Positions 24,181-33,273 of a DNA stretch of 64,000 nt are shown one piece after another (the stretch's first letter is position 1; every line of letters starts with the position of its first letter). The translations under genes were made by a program, and so were the position numbers. The notes below the pieces were generated by a model, which was given only the letters and a program-made list of their open reading frames with translations, made no database searches and was not told the origin of the DNA. Where the stretch lies: NCBI RefSeq assembly GCF_000599865.1, contig NZ_JHAC01000026.1, positions 23,786 through 87,785 on the forward strand, read 5' to 3'. Source of the stretch: Deinococcus phoenicis (GTDB lineage Bacteria; Deinococcota; Deinococci; Deinococcales; Deinococcaceae).

Positions 24181-25623
24181 ATGCACCGTCCTACCCGTGA
24201 CCTTACCCTGATCAAGTGTGCCTTTGGCGTGTTGGGCCTGACCGCGCTGCTTGCTGCTTGCGGCCAGGTGCCCGCATCTTCTGATCTGCCGCCTACCACG
24301 CAGACGCAGGCCGGTACGCCAACCAGCGGTGAGCCGACCGAGACCGCAGCTCAGCCCGTCGCGGACAGCGGCACTCCGGCCACCGGCGACAGCTCCCCGG
24401 CAGATGACCTCGCCGCTCGGGGCACCCGCGCCTCTGCGGCGGCCATTGACGTGGCCTGCGACTCGGTCAGTGACGATCTCTCTGCCATCCGCAGCAAGCT
24501 CGCCGCCAAGAGCGTCGTGACCCTGAGCGGTACCTGCCGGATCGGTTCGAGCATCAATCTGGCGGCGGGCAAGACCCTGGCGGGAGGTCGCCTCGTGGCC
24601 ACCACACCGCTCCAGGTCGTCGTGAACGCGACCGGCGCGGGCGCGACCATCCGCGACCTGATCATCGATGGTGCCCGCTCCAAGAACGGCATCCTGAACA
24701 ACGGGTACCCCATCACCGTCTCGAACGTCGAGACGATGAATCTCACCGATTTCGGGATCTGGATCATGCGTGGCACGGGCAGCCGCATCAGCGGGTTCAA
24801 GGCCCATGACATCAACGGCCTTGTCGGCGCGAGCGCGGTGCTGGTGCGCCTCGCCCCCAAGACGGTGGTCGAGAACGTCACCGCGTGGAACATTATGCCG
24901 CCGGACCCCAACAATCCCAACACGCAGCCGCCGGACGGCAACGGCGTCTTTATCGGCGCGGGCAGCGACGGCACGACCGTCACGAACGTGACCGGCAACA
25001 ACATCGGCCGCCGCCTGGTCAAAATCCAGAGCAACTACATCACGGTGCGTGGGGTGTACGCGACCGGCGTCGGGCACAGCGCGGTCCAGATTCAGCTCCC
25101 GGTCGCGGCGGGTGGCCCCATTCGCGGTTGCCGTCTGTACGACATCAACCACACCGCTACCAGGAACGGGCAGTACGGCGTGATGTTCGAGGATGCCGTG
25201 GACGACTGCGTGGTGGACGGCTTCAACTTCACGGGCATGACCGACACCGGCATCGAGATCCGGGGCGGCATCACCAACACCACCTTCAAGAATGGAACGG
25301 TCAAGAACGCGGCCCGCTGGTGCGTCCGCGTGGAGAACTCCAGCGCCTCCGGCACCCGCAACATCACCTTCGACAACGTGACCTTCGATCACTGCTACAA
25401 CAACCTGGGTCCGGCCTTCGCGATCCGCAACAACAGCACCTATGGCGCGGTGGACAACGTCACCCTGAACGGCTCGCGCTTCCTGAACAGCAGCATCGCG
25501 CTGGAAGCGTACGGCTCGGGCCACGTGTTCACCAACAACAGCTTCGGCAACGCCCAGGTCAAGATCATTCCGGGGACCCGCTACACGGCCTACAGCAACA
25601 CCGGTGTGAACGGCTCCCTGTAA
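24181..25623 (+). CDS. Lipoprotein with right-handed beta-helix (pectate-lyase-like) domain
   Basis: A 480-residue lipoprotein. The signal peptide ends in LTALLAAC with the lipidated cysteine at about residue 27, then a 60-residue Thr/Pro/Ser linker, then a right-handed parallel beta-helix from about residue 90. Coils are rich in Asn and Thr (TTVTNVTGNNIGRRLVKIQ, NRG-like turns, NITFDNVTFDHC). The fold is shared by pectate lyases, alginate epimerases and polysaccharide-binding proteins. AAGGAG precedes the ATG at 24181. Directly upstream of the polysaccharide locus, it may bind or trim the exported glycan, which is inference; catalytic residues were not assigned. Confidence 0.82.
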   Translation: MHRPTRDLTLIKCAFGVLGLTALLAACGQVPASSDLPPTTQTQAGTPTSGEPTETAAQPVADSGTPATGDSSPADDLAARGTRASAAAIDVACDSVSDDLSAIRSKLAAKSVVTLSGTCRIGSSINLAAGKTLAGGRLVATTPLQVVVNATGAGATIRDLIIDGARSKNGILNNGYPITVSNVETMNLTDFGIWIMRGTGSRISGFKAHDINGLVGASAVLVRLAPKTVVENVTAWNIMPPDPNNPNTQPPDGNGVFIGAGSDGTTVTNVTGNNIGRRLVKIQSNYITVRGVYATGVGHSAVQIQLPVAAGGPIRGCRLYDINHTATRNGQYGVMFEDAVDDCVVDGFNFTGMTDTGIEIRGGITNTTFKNGTVKNAARWCVRVENSSASGTRNITFDNVTFDHCYNNLGPAFAIRNNSTYGAVDNVTLNGSRFLNSSIALEAYGSGHVFTNNSFGNAQVKIIPGTRYTAYSNTGVNGSL

Positions 25624-25686
25624 CCTGCATTCTGTAACCCTGAAACCTGCGGCGCGGCTGCCGCGTCCGTGTTCTCGCCTGAGTGC

Positions 25687-25717
25687 CGAGGTGGCCCTGT
25701 TGATCGGGGCCACCTCG
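25687..25717 (+). terminator. 11-bp hairpin downstream of the beta-helix gene
   Basis: CGAGGTGGCCC (25687-25697) pairs exactly with GGGCCACCTCG (25707-25717) around a 9-nt loop. No T-run follows, so it is a weak or factor-dependent terminator at best. Confidence 0.5.
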
Positions 25718-25814
25718 CGCCTGTCTGGCCGCTGTGCCTGGCGGCCGCGTCTGAAGGTCGGGCGGGGAATTTGCTAAGCTGACCTGGTTCCCAACCCGCT
25801 CCCCGAGGTGGTTT

Positions 25815-27419
25815 TTGCAGCCAGCGAAGCCCCACAACCCGGAGGCCTATACCTTTCAGCGCTTCCTGGGCGTGCTGCTGCAATACGCCCCCTTCGTTCT
25901 CGGGAGTGGCGTTTTTTTTGCGCTGCTGGCCTACGGCGGCTCTGCCCGTCAACCGCCCGTCTACGAGGCGACGAGCAGCGTGCTGGCCGTGCAGGTCGAG
26001 AGCGGCGATCCCCTGCTGACGACCGCGCCGGCCCTGCCCGAGGGCGCGGTCGAGCAGGCGATGCACAGCGAGCGGATGGTGGAAGGCATTCTCGTCCACC
26101 TGCGGCAGTCTGCTTTGCCGCCGCCGCTGGTGCAGCGGATCGGGGGTGATCTGCGGCGCGAACTGACCACCCGGCAGTTTGCGCGGCTTCAGGTTCGGCC
26201 GAGGCTCAACACCCTGCAAAACGGCGTGTATGAGATCGCCGCGCACGCCGAAACGCCTGCGGCGGCCCAGGTGCTGGCCAACGCGAGCGTGTCCGCCCTG
26301 CTGGACTGGGACACGGCCCGGGCGGTGACTGGTGTCGTGCGCTCGCGTGACAGCCTGAGAAAACAAGTCGCGGCCCTGGACCGGCGCATCGCCGCCGCCC
26401 CGGACACCACCGAGTTGCAAACGCTGTCGTATGCCCGGCAGGGGGCCGCCGAGCGTCTGGTCCTGCTCGAGCAACTCGGGCAGGCGGCCAACGGCACCCT
26501 CTCGCGGCTGGCCCGGGCCGTGGCGCCCGCTGCGCCAGTGTCCCCGTTGCCCCTGCGCAATGCCCTGCTGGCCTTTCTCACCGCCACCTTCCTCGGCGCG
26601 GTGGCCGCGCTGGTCTGGGACGCGCTGCATCCCCGGGCGCGCCGGCCGGATGATCTGGGCGACCTGGGGGCGCCGGTCCTCGGCTGGCTTCCCCGGCTTC
26701 CTCGGGGCGGCTCCGGGGCGGGGCTGAAGGGCGTTCGCGGAGAGGCGGTGCGGCGGGCCGCCGGATTTTTGAGGGTCAATGTGGCCGTGCGGCTGCGGCC
26801 CGGGGTCAGGCGGCTCGTGTTGACCGGTCTGCGGTCCGGACAGGGCACGAGCCGGGTCACGGCGCTGCTCGCCCAAGGTCTGGCCGATGCCGGGCAGCGG
26901 GTCCTGATCGTCGACGCGGCCTGTTCGCCGGGCCAGGCCCTCATGTGGCCCGCCGCAGGTACGCGCAGCGAGGCCCTCCCCGCTCCCGAGCTTTCGGAAG
27001 GCGTGCAGGGCCGAACGGTGGCGCAGGGCATCGACCTCCTCAGCCTGGGAGGGGTGCAGGGCGGCCCGGCCCGTCTCGTCGCGGCCCCGCCCTTCGCGGC
27101 GCTGCTCACCCGCTGGTCGAGCGCCTACGACGTCGTGCTGATCGACGCCCCTCCCCTCACCGAATCTGCCGCCGCCCTGACCCTGGCTGGCCCGGCCGGC
27201 CGGCTGGTGCTGGTGGTGGAGGCGACCAGATTCGGGCGGCTGGACCTGGAGCGTGCGCTCGGCCTCGCCCACGTGGGCGGCGCGACCGTGCTGGGCATCG
27301 TGCTGAACAGGGTTCCCTGGCGGTGGCTGGGGGCGCCGCTGCCGGGCAGCGACCCGCAGGACAGCCCACCCCCGACCCCGCCGCGTCCTTCCGAGCCGGC
27401 CGGCTCCGGGGTCGCCTGA
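25815..27419 (+). CDS. Wzz/tyrosine-kinase-like polysaccharide co-polymerase with degenerate Walker A
   Basis: A 534-residue protein with a Wzz chain-length domain between two membrane segments (residues about 22-42 and 250-268) and a cytoplasmic bacterial tyrosine kinase-like domain (about 310-500). The kinase domain keeps Walker A' VLIVDA (363-368) and Walker B DVVLIDAPP (439-447). Its Walker A reads GLRSGQGTS, with threonine 345 where the phosphate-binding lysine should be, and there is no C-terminal tyrosine cluster. It is therefore probably a non-kinase regulator of chain length or export. TTG start with GAGGTGG upstream. It mirrors the gene at 27667-29271. Confidence 0.85.
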   Translation: MQPAKPHNPEAYTFQRFLGVLLQYAPFVLGSGVFFALLAYGGSARQPPVYEATSSVLAVQVESGDPLLTTAPALPEGAVEQAMHSERMVEGILVHLRQSALPPPLVQRIGGDLRRELTTRQFARLQVRPRLNTLQNGVYEIAAHAETPAAAQVLANASVSALLDWDTARAVTGVVRSRDSLRKQVAALDRRIAAAPDTTELQTLSYARQGAAERLVLLEQLGQAANGTLSRLARAVAPAAPVSPLPLRNALLAFLTATFLGAVAALVWDALHPRARRPDDLGDLGAPVLGWLPRLPRGGSGAGLKGVRGEAVRRAAGFLRVNVAVRLRPGVRRLVLTGLRSGQGTSRVTALLAQGLADAGQRVLIVDAACSPGQALMWPAAGTRSEALPAPELSEGVQGRTVAQGIDLLSLGGVQGGPARLVAAPPFAALLTRWSSAYDVVLIDAPPLTESAAALTLAGPAGRLVLVVEATRFGRLDLERALGLAHVGGATVLGIVLNRVPWRWLGAPLPGSDPQDSPPPTPPRPSEPAGSGVA

Positions 27420-27666
27420 TAGGAACTCCGATTGAATCGTTGACGGAGTGATTCAATCCCAGCGGACGCGAGAAGGGGAAACTACGGGTTCCGGAAGATG
27501 GAGTTACTTCCGGCGCTGTCCCGGAAGGAAAGGAATTGGACGGAATCCGTATGAGCTGGGTTCGGGCGTCTGGAGGTCGGCGGACTCGGGCGGGCCGAGA
27601 GTTGGCAGGGCGACAGTGCCCCCCGGGTCAGCCTCTTTTCCGCCCTGGGGGCAGAGCGCATCCAGA
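27420..27666. other. Gap between two convergent Wzz-like genes, with inverted repeat
   Basis: No gene is supported in these 247 bp. GATTGAATC (27430-27438) and its exact complement GATTCAATC (27450-27458) form a 9-bp inverted repeat with an 11-nt loop just after the plus-strand stop. It could be a shared weak terminator or an operator. A CGGAATCCGTAT string near 27540 also occurs at about 46004. Confidence 0.5.
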
Positions 27667-29271
27667 TCAGGTCACCTCGGAGCCTTTGCGTTTCGCCGGT
27701 GAGGTCCGGTGGGAAGGCCCCACGGCCCGCCGGGCTGCCGGAAAGCGGGTGGCTCCCTTCCCGGTGCCCGGCGTCAGCACCAGGCCCGCCACCTGCACGC
27801 CTGCGGTCCGGGCCAGGCCGAGCGCCTCCCCGAGTTCGGCCTGACCGGTCCTGCCCTCGGCAGTCACCAGCACCAGGACGCCGGCGCGGGCGGCGAACAG
27901 CAGGGCGTCGGCGTACTCGGTCATGGGCGCGGCGTCGATCAGGACGATGTCGTAGGCGCGGCGCAGGTCGGCCAGCCTCTCGGGGGAGAGCCTGACCCCG
28001 GGGCCTGCCGGCGGGTGCTCTGGGCGGAGCAGATCGATTCCCGGGGCGGTGGGGGAGAGGTCGTGGGCTGTGCCTGAGTGGGGCCGTTCGCCCTTTGGCG
28101 GGTCGTTCACCGGTTGGGTGGCCCACGGGTCCGGCTGGTCCGCCGGGTCCCGGCGGGCGTCGACGATCAGGACCCGTTGCCCTTCGTCTGCCAGGCTGCG
28201 GGCCAGCAGGGCCGTCACCGCGCTGGTTCCCGTGCCGGACGACGTGCGGGTGACGACCACTTGCGGCGTGTTCATCAGGTGGACCCTCAGATTCACCCTC
28301 AACAGCCCGAGGTCGTGGGCTGAGGCTCCCGCCCCGGGGACGGCCTGGTCCAGCAGGCTGTGCGCTTCGCCGCGGGTCCGCCGGGGAAGCCGGCCCAGCA
28401 CCGGGACCCCGCCCCGGCGGCTGGCCGTTCCCTGCCGCTGCTCGCGCGCGGCTTCCCAGCCGAACGCGGCCAGCGTGGCGAGAAAGGCGGCGGCGAGAAA
28501 GGCCAGCAGGGCGCTGCGGACCGGGGTCGGTGCCGCCGGGGTGCTGGGCAACACGGCCCTGGACAGGAGCGCGAGCGAGCCGCTGGCCGCCTGTCCGAGT
28601 TCCTCCAGCTGGGCGACCTGCCCGACCGCGTCGTTGCGGGCGTCCTCCAGGGTGCGCGTGACCAGGGCGTCCCCGGACGTGCGAATGCGGCGGGTCAGCG
28701 AGGCGACCTGTCTGTCCAGCGCGGTGCGCGCCCGCTGCACGCTCTGCACCGCGCGCCCGGTGTCCCAGCGCAGCAGGGCGGACACGCTGGCGTTGGCGAG
28801 GGTCTGGGCGGCCAGGGGCGTCTCGGCGCTGGCGGTGATCTCATAGACACCGTTGCCCTGCGGATTGAGGTTGGCCCGGACGGTGACGCGCCCGAAGTGG
28901 CCCCGGGCCAGTTCACCGTGCAGGGCCGCCGCGAGAGTTTGCGCCTCCTGCCGCCCCAGCGGTGCCCGGCGCAGCCGCGCGGTGATGTCATTGACCAGCC
29001 CCTCGCTGTGGAGTGCCCCTTCGACCGCCCCCGCCGGCAGGGGTGGGGCCGTGATCAGGGTGGCGCTGAGCAGCGAGTTGCCGTTGCCCGGCTGCACCGT
29101 GACCACACTGCTCGTCGCCTCGTAGACGGGCGGCTGACGCGCGGAGACGAAGTAGCTCGCGGCCCCCATGACCACCCCGCAGGCGGCGATAAAGGGAGCG
29201 TGACGCACCAGCGCCCCCAGGAAGCGCTGCACCGACACTTCGTCCGACCTTTCCCCTTGGGCTTGCTGCAC
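27667..29271 (-). CDS. Wzz/tyrosine-kinase-like co-polymerase, second copy, degenerate Walker A
   Basis: A paralogue of the facing gene, also 534 residues when started at GTG 29271. That start has GAGGTGG upstream and the VQQA beginning parallel to the other copy's MQPA; the frame is open to 29358. Shared blocks include SARQPPVYEATSSV, NGVYEI and LANASVSALL. Walker A is again altered (SSGTGTSAV, threonine for lysine), while Walker A' VLIVDARRD and Walker B DIVLIDAAP remain. No tyrosine tail is present. It is the last gene of the polysaccharide operon, 13 bp after the glycosyltransferase, and probably sets polymer length with the sister protein. Confidence 0.85.
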   Translation of the reverse strand: MQQAQGERSDEVSVQRFLGALVRHAPFIAACGVVMGAASYFVSARQPPVYEATSSVVTVQPGNGNSLLSATLITAPPLPAGAVEGALHSEGLVNDITARLRRAPLGRQEAQTLAAALHGELARGHFGRVTVRANLNPQGNGVYEITASAETPLAAQTLANASVSALLRWDTGRAVQSVQRARTALDRQVASLTRRIRTSGDALVTRTLEDARNDAVGQVAQLEELGQAASGSLALLSRAVLPSTPAAPTPVRSALLAFLAAAFLATLAAFGWEAAREQRQGTASRRGGVPVLGRLPRRTRGEAHSLLDQAVPGAGASAHDLGLLRVNLRVHLMNTPQVVVTRTSSGTGTSAVTALLARSLADEGQRVLIVDARRDPADQPDPWATQPVNDPPKGERPHSGTAHDLSPTAPGIDLLRPEHPPAGPGVRLSPERLADLRRAYDIVLIDAAPMTEYADALLFAARAGVLVLVTAEGRTGQAELGEALGLARTAGVQVAGLVLTPGTGKGATRFPAARRAVGPSHRTSPAKRKGSEVT

Positions 29272-29284
29272 CGTCCACCTCGTT

Positions 29285-30505
29285 TCAGGAACCACGGTCA
29301 CCGCTCGGCGGCCTGGCTGGACCCCGGGCCTGCCGGGCCGGGGCGGGCTGCGGGGCACGCGCTTCCTGCGTGATGCTGCTCATGAAGTCGTGGCCTTCGC
29401 GCGCCACGCCGGTCCAGTCGAGATGTTCGCGCGCGTAGGCCGCGACGACACCGGGGGGCAGCGGGGCCACCGCGAAAAACCCGCGCACGGCGGCCGCCAG
29501 TTCCCGGGCGTCGGTGCTGAGGCGGCGGACGACGAACGGCAGCCCGGCGGGCAGGCTCAGGTCGAGGTAATTGATCAGCACCGGCACCCCCAGCGCCAGA
29601 TAGAACCGGACCTTGATCGGCTGCGCCTCGTGCATGCTCTTCTTGTCGAGGCCCAGCGGCCCCAGGCCCAGATCCGCCGCCGCGACCAGATCGGCGGTCT
29701 GCGGCTGAGGCAACGGCGGGAACAGCCGCAGCCGGTCGCGCACGCCCAGCCGCCCAGCCTCGGCCTGCAAGGTGGCCGCCGCAGCGTCGTCGGCCCCCAC
29801 CAGCCAGAGTTCGTAGGGGACGCCGGACGGGTCATCCAGGGCCGCGAGCAGCTCCAGGGCACGTTCGGCGGCGTGCCAGGGTCGGGCGAACCCCGCCATC
29901 ACCAGGACGCGCGTGCCTTCGGGAACGCCCAGCCCGGCCCGCACCTCGGCGCGGGACGTGCGCGGCTGGACCTCGCGGGTATCGACGCCGTTGCGCGCAA
30001 TGATAAAGGGCCGCCGGGTGCGCGACACGCGCAGCGCCTGCCGGTAAATCTCGTGGGTGACGGGCAGCCACCCGCTGCTGGCCGCCAGCGAATACGCCTC
30101 GAAGAAGCTGTAGACCCGTCCCCTCAGGGCCTGCCCCTTGCTGGCGTACTCCGAGGCCGTCATCAGGTTCAGCTCGTAGAACAGAGGCGTGCCCGTCCGG
30201 CGCAGGTGGCGCACCAGCAGCAGGTAGTCGAGTGGAAAACCGCGCAGATAGACCGCGTCCGGCCTCACCTCCTGAATCACGCGTCGCGCCTGCCGTGAGA
30301 CGGCTTGCAGGCTGTGCCGGGTGGACAGCCCGGACGTGTCGGACAGGTGAAGGTGCGGGCCGGGGGCCTCCACGGGTCCGCTGCGGGCCGACACCAGATG
30401 AACCTCGTGCCCGAGCGCCGCCCAGCCCCGGCTGACGCCGAGAACGTGGTCCACCGATCCCAGATGAAGGGAGAGATCGAGCGCAGAGACGTACACGATC
30501 TTCAT
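29285..30505 (-). CDS. Glycosyltransferase, GT4-like
   Basis: A 406-residue GT-B glycosyltransferase starting MKIVYVSALDLSLHLGS. The N-terminal domain has VYLRGFPLDYLLLVRHL, and the donor domain ARNGVDTREVQ, VLVMAGFARPWHAAERALEL and the acidic E-x7-E-like region MHEAQPIKVRFYLALGVPVL. It likely transfers a sugar to the undecaprenyl-linked repeat unit at the inner membrane face. AAGGAG precedes the ATG, which overlaps the upstream polymerase stop as ATGA. The C-terminal 40 residues are Pro/Ala/Arg-rich and probably disordered. Confidence 0.88.
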   Translation of the reverse strand: MKIVYVSALDLSLHLGSVDHVLGVSRGWAALGHEVHLVSARSGPVEAPGPHLHLSDTSGLSTRHSLQAVSRQARRVIQEVRPDAVYLRGFPLDYLLLVRHLRRTGTPLFYELNLMTASEYASKGQALRGRVYSFFEAYSLAASSGWLPVTHEIYRQALRVSRTRRPFIIARNGVDTREVQPRTSRAEVRAGLGVPEGTRVLVMAGFARPWHAAERALELLAALDDPSGVPYELWLVGADDAAAATLQAEAGRLGVRDRLRLFPPLPQPQTADLVAAADLGLGPLGLDKKSMHEAQPIKVRFYLALGVPVLINYLDLSLPAGLPFVVRRLSTDARELAAAVRGFFAVAPLPPGVVAAYAREHLDWTGVAREGHDFMSSITQEARAPQPAPARQARGPARPPSGDRGS

Positions 30506-31788
30506 AAGGCTCCTTGTGCGGTGTTCCGGGGGGTGCCGCTCAGACTGGCCCACAGCAGATACCCGGAGATCCAGAAGGCCGAGTTGGACGCGACGTCGCC
30601 CGACACCCAGGCATTGAAGAAGCTGAACAGCCACAGCGCGATGAAGGGCTGGACCAGCGGAACCCCGGCGCGTTGCCGGGTCAGCACCAGCACCAGCAGG
30701 TAGCCGACCAGACCCAGCAACACGGCCAGGCCCGTATCACCCAGCTCGACCGCCACTTCCAGCACGATGTTGTGGGGAAACTCCCGCTGGTTGGCGGGCG
30801 GCATCAGGGCGGCAAAACCGCCGGTTCCCACGCCGGCGCCCCGGGTCGCCTCATACCCCTGCACCGCGAGCTGATAGCGGTACAGCCGCCCCTGGTCGCT
30901 GCTGTTGTCTCCCAGGGAGTTGAACTGCTCGTTGAGGCGCTCGTAGCCCACACCCAGGCGTTGCGGGCCGGCGCTCTGCACCAGCAGCGTGACGGCGGCG
31001 ACGAGCGCCAGCAGGTGGGCGAGGGCCTTGACCTTGCCGCCCAGGCTGCCCCGGGCCACCACGAACGTGACCAGCACCGTGGAGACGACCGAGAGCAGCG
31101 GCCCGCGCGAGCCGGTGGCGATCATCGCCCAGCCCATCAGCAGCGCCCCGCCGAACAGCAGGGCCGCCTGTCCCAGGCGCACGCCGGGCATCAGCAGGAG
31201 GCGCACGAGCAGGGCCGTCAGGCCGAAGCCCACGGCGCGCGAGATGCTAATGGGGTCGGAGGCGTCGCCCAGCACGGCCCGGTCCACCGCGCCGGCGGTG
31301 CTGGTGTGTCCGAACAGGACCAGGCTCAGGCCGCCCAGCACGCCGCCCACGATCAGGGTGTGCAGCAGGCTGCGCAGGTCACGCTGGTCGAAAGGCCCCA
31401 GCAGGGCGAAGGCCGCGATGGGCAGCGCACTCTGGAGCAAGAACAGCCGCGTTTTGGACGCGCCGTACTCGGGAGACGGCGTGAACATCAGAAACGCGAG
31501 CATCACGGCCGCGAACAGCGCGATGCCGAAGGTATACGGGTTGATCAGGGACGCGAAGGCCCGGTCCTTGTGGGGGCGCAGGACGAAATACAGGACGGCC
31601 AGCCCGATAAAGAGCAGCCGCAGCGCCACGCCGGGGCCGGACACGGGCAGCAGAAAAAGGGGCAGGGCCGGAAGCGAGAAGATGCTGAACGCCAGCCCGA
31701 TCAGGAGGGCCGTGCGCAGGGAGCGTGCGGCGACGACCGCATAGCCGGCCAGCGCCCCCGCGAGCACGGAGCCGTAGAGCGCCGTCAT
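30502..31788 (-). CDS. O-antigen ligase/polymerase family membrane protein (Wzy-like)
   Basis: A 428-residue integral membrane protein with about 12 hydrophobic segments and a large extracytoplasmic loop around residues 280-345 (RLGVGYERLNEQFNSLG, then GAGVGTGGFAALM and REFPHNIVLEVAVELG). The loop with FPHN-type histidine is characteristic of the O-antigen ligase/Wzy family. It probably polymerises repeat units at the outer face of the membrane. Both ends overlap the neighbours by 4 bp (ATGA), showing tight translational coupling. Confidence 0.87.
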   Translation of the reverse strand: MTALYGSVLAGALAGYAVVAARSLRTALLIGLAFSIFSLPALPLFLLPVSGPGVALRLLFIGLAVLYFVLRPHKDRAFASLINPYTFGIALFAAVMLAFLMFTPSPEYGASKTRLFLLQSALPIAAFALLGPFDQRDLRSLLHTLIVGGVLGGLSLVLFGHTSTAGAVDRAVLGDASDPISISRAVGFGLTALLVRLLLMPGVRLGQAALLFGGALLMGWAMIATGSRGPLLSVVSTVLVTFVVARGSLGGKVKALAHLLALVAAVTLLVQSAGPQRLGVGYERLNEQFNSLGDNSSDQGRLYRYQLAVQGYEATRGAGVGTGGFAALMPPANQREFPHNIVLEVAVELGDTGLAVLLGLVGYLLVLVLTRQRAGVPLVQPFIALWLFSFFNAWVSGDVASNSAFWISGYLLWASLSGTPRNTAQGAL

Positions 31789-33197
31789 GCGGGCACCGCC
31801 TGCCAGGCCGCGAGGAGCTGCCGGTACAGCCAGGCGTCCTGCACCTGGGTGAAGTGCGAGTTGTGCCACAGCAACGTGAAGTCGCCGTCAAAGTGCGCGC
31901 AGGTTCGCATCAGGGCCTGCGCCGTGCGCCCGGCCTCGGGGTAGCTCAGGTGCATGTATTTCGGGTCCAGCAAGCTGCCCTCCATCACCAGCAGCGGGCG
32001 CTCGGTCAGGGCCAGGGGCTGCCCGGTCAGCAGATTGAAGGTGCGGTACTCGTAGCACACCCCCGCGCGGAAGCCGACGTGATCGGCAAATCCCACGCTG
32101 GAGTCGTAGTTCAGCCCGGCGTCCGCCCAGGCCTGCCAGGTGGTCGGCGCTTCCCAGCGCAGGTAGTGTTGCCGTCCGCCCCAGGTAGCCTGCGTGATGC
32201 CGAGCGTGCCCGCCGTTTCGCGCAGCCGCCCGAACTCGTGCCGGATCTGGGCCGGATCGCGCACCGTGTGGTAACTGGGATGCAGGCCCAGCTCGTGGCC
32301 CCGCCCGGCGATGTCGGCCATCAGGCGCCGGATCCAGGGGTCGTCCAGCGCATAGCTGCCGTTCACGCCCTCGTGCCGGCGGTCGGTGATGAAGTAAAAG
32401 GCGCTCCGCACGCCCAGCCGCTCGCTTTGCTCCATCAGCCACACGAAGGTGTTGTACGGGTCGGCGGCGTAGTCCCCGCGCCAGGCGCGCGCCACCGACG
32501 CCAGCGTCCCGAAGGGCCTGGGGCCGGTGCGCCAGTTCCGCAGGTCCGCTTTCAGGGCGCTCAGCGCGCGCCGGGGATGGCGGTCCCGGTTCCAGAGGTG
32601 GTGATCGACATCGTGGCTCAGCAGCAGCCGCCGTGTGCGCGGCCTGCGCCGCAGCCCGGGCCACAGGTGCCGCAGGCAGCCCCACAGCAGGTCGAGATAC
32701 TCGTTCACCAGCGGCCTGAGCGCCAGCCCTTCGGCGGCGGCCAGCGATCCCGCGTGGGCGAAGCGGCCATGCGCGTCCCGCTCGCCGCGCACCACCTCCT
32801 CGTACCGCGTGAGCAGAAACAGGCTGCTCCCGAACACGTCCAGGCCGAGGTCCACCTGGTCCTCCCGCAGGCGCAGGGACTCGCCGTCCCCGAGTGCCCG
32901 GCCATACAGCACCGGCAGTTCCGGGTGCAGCGGTTCGGGGAACGGCCCGCCCCGGGGCACGCGCCAGCGCGCGAGGGGCAGGCGGGGGAGGGACGCCGGC
33001 TCCAGCCAGTGCCGGGTGGCGAGCAGTTCGTCGGGCATCCGCAGGCAACGGCTGTCCTCCGTGCAGGTGATGGTCACGTCCTGGCCCGCCTGAACGCGCT
33101 CGATAAAGTCGAGGCCCAGGAAGTCCCGCAGCAGCACGCCCGCGACGTAGCGCCGCGCCTCCAGCCGCGTGTCCGGGTAGGTCACGATCAGGGGCAC
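31785..33197 (-). CDS. Polysaccharide deacetylase family protein
   Basis: A 470-residue protein: an N-terminal domain of about 200 residues found ahead of such deacetylases, then a NodB-like domain. The metal site starts at LLLSHDVDHHLW (catalytic Asp and metal Asp/His), with HELGLHPSYHT as the second metal histidine region and DSSVGFADHVGFRAG and LLVMEGSLLD downstream. It would remove N- or O-acetyl groups from the exported polymer or its precursor; no signal peptide is seen, so a cytoplasmic step is possible. GTG 33197 is chosen for the GGGGAGG upstream. Its 3' end overlaps the polymerase start. Confidence 0.85.
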   Translation of the reverse strand: MPLIVTYPDTRLEARRYVAGVLLRDFLGLDFIERVQAGQDVTITCTEDSRCLRMPDELLATRHWLEPASLPRLPLARWRVPRGGPFPEPLHPELPVLYGRALGDGESLRLREDQVDLGLDVFGSSLFLLTRYEEVVRGERDAHGRFAHAGSLAAAEGLALRPLVNEYLDLLWGCLRHLWPGLRRRPRTRRLLLSHDVDHHLWNRDRHPRRALSALKADLRNWRTGPRPFGTLASVARAWRGDYAADPYNTFVWLMEQSERLGVRSAFYFITDRRHEGVNGSYALDDPWIRRLMADIAGRGHELGLHPSYHTVRDPAQIRHEFGRLRETAGTLGITQATWGGRQHYLRWEAPTTWQAWADAGLNYDSSVGFADHVGFRAGVCYEYRTFNLLTGQPLALTERPLLVMEGSLLDPKYMHLSYPEAGRTAQALMRTCAHFDGDFTLLWHNSHFTQVQDAWLYRQLLAAWQAVPA

Positions 33198-33273
33198 GGG
33201 CGCGGCCTCCCCGCACGTCTTCCCGCACTGGCGCCCTGGCCGGTCCACCGGGTCAACCGGTATGGGGGGCGGG

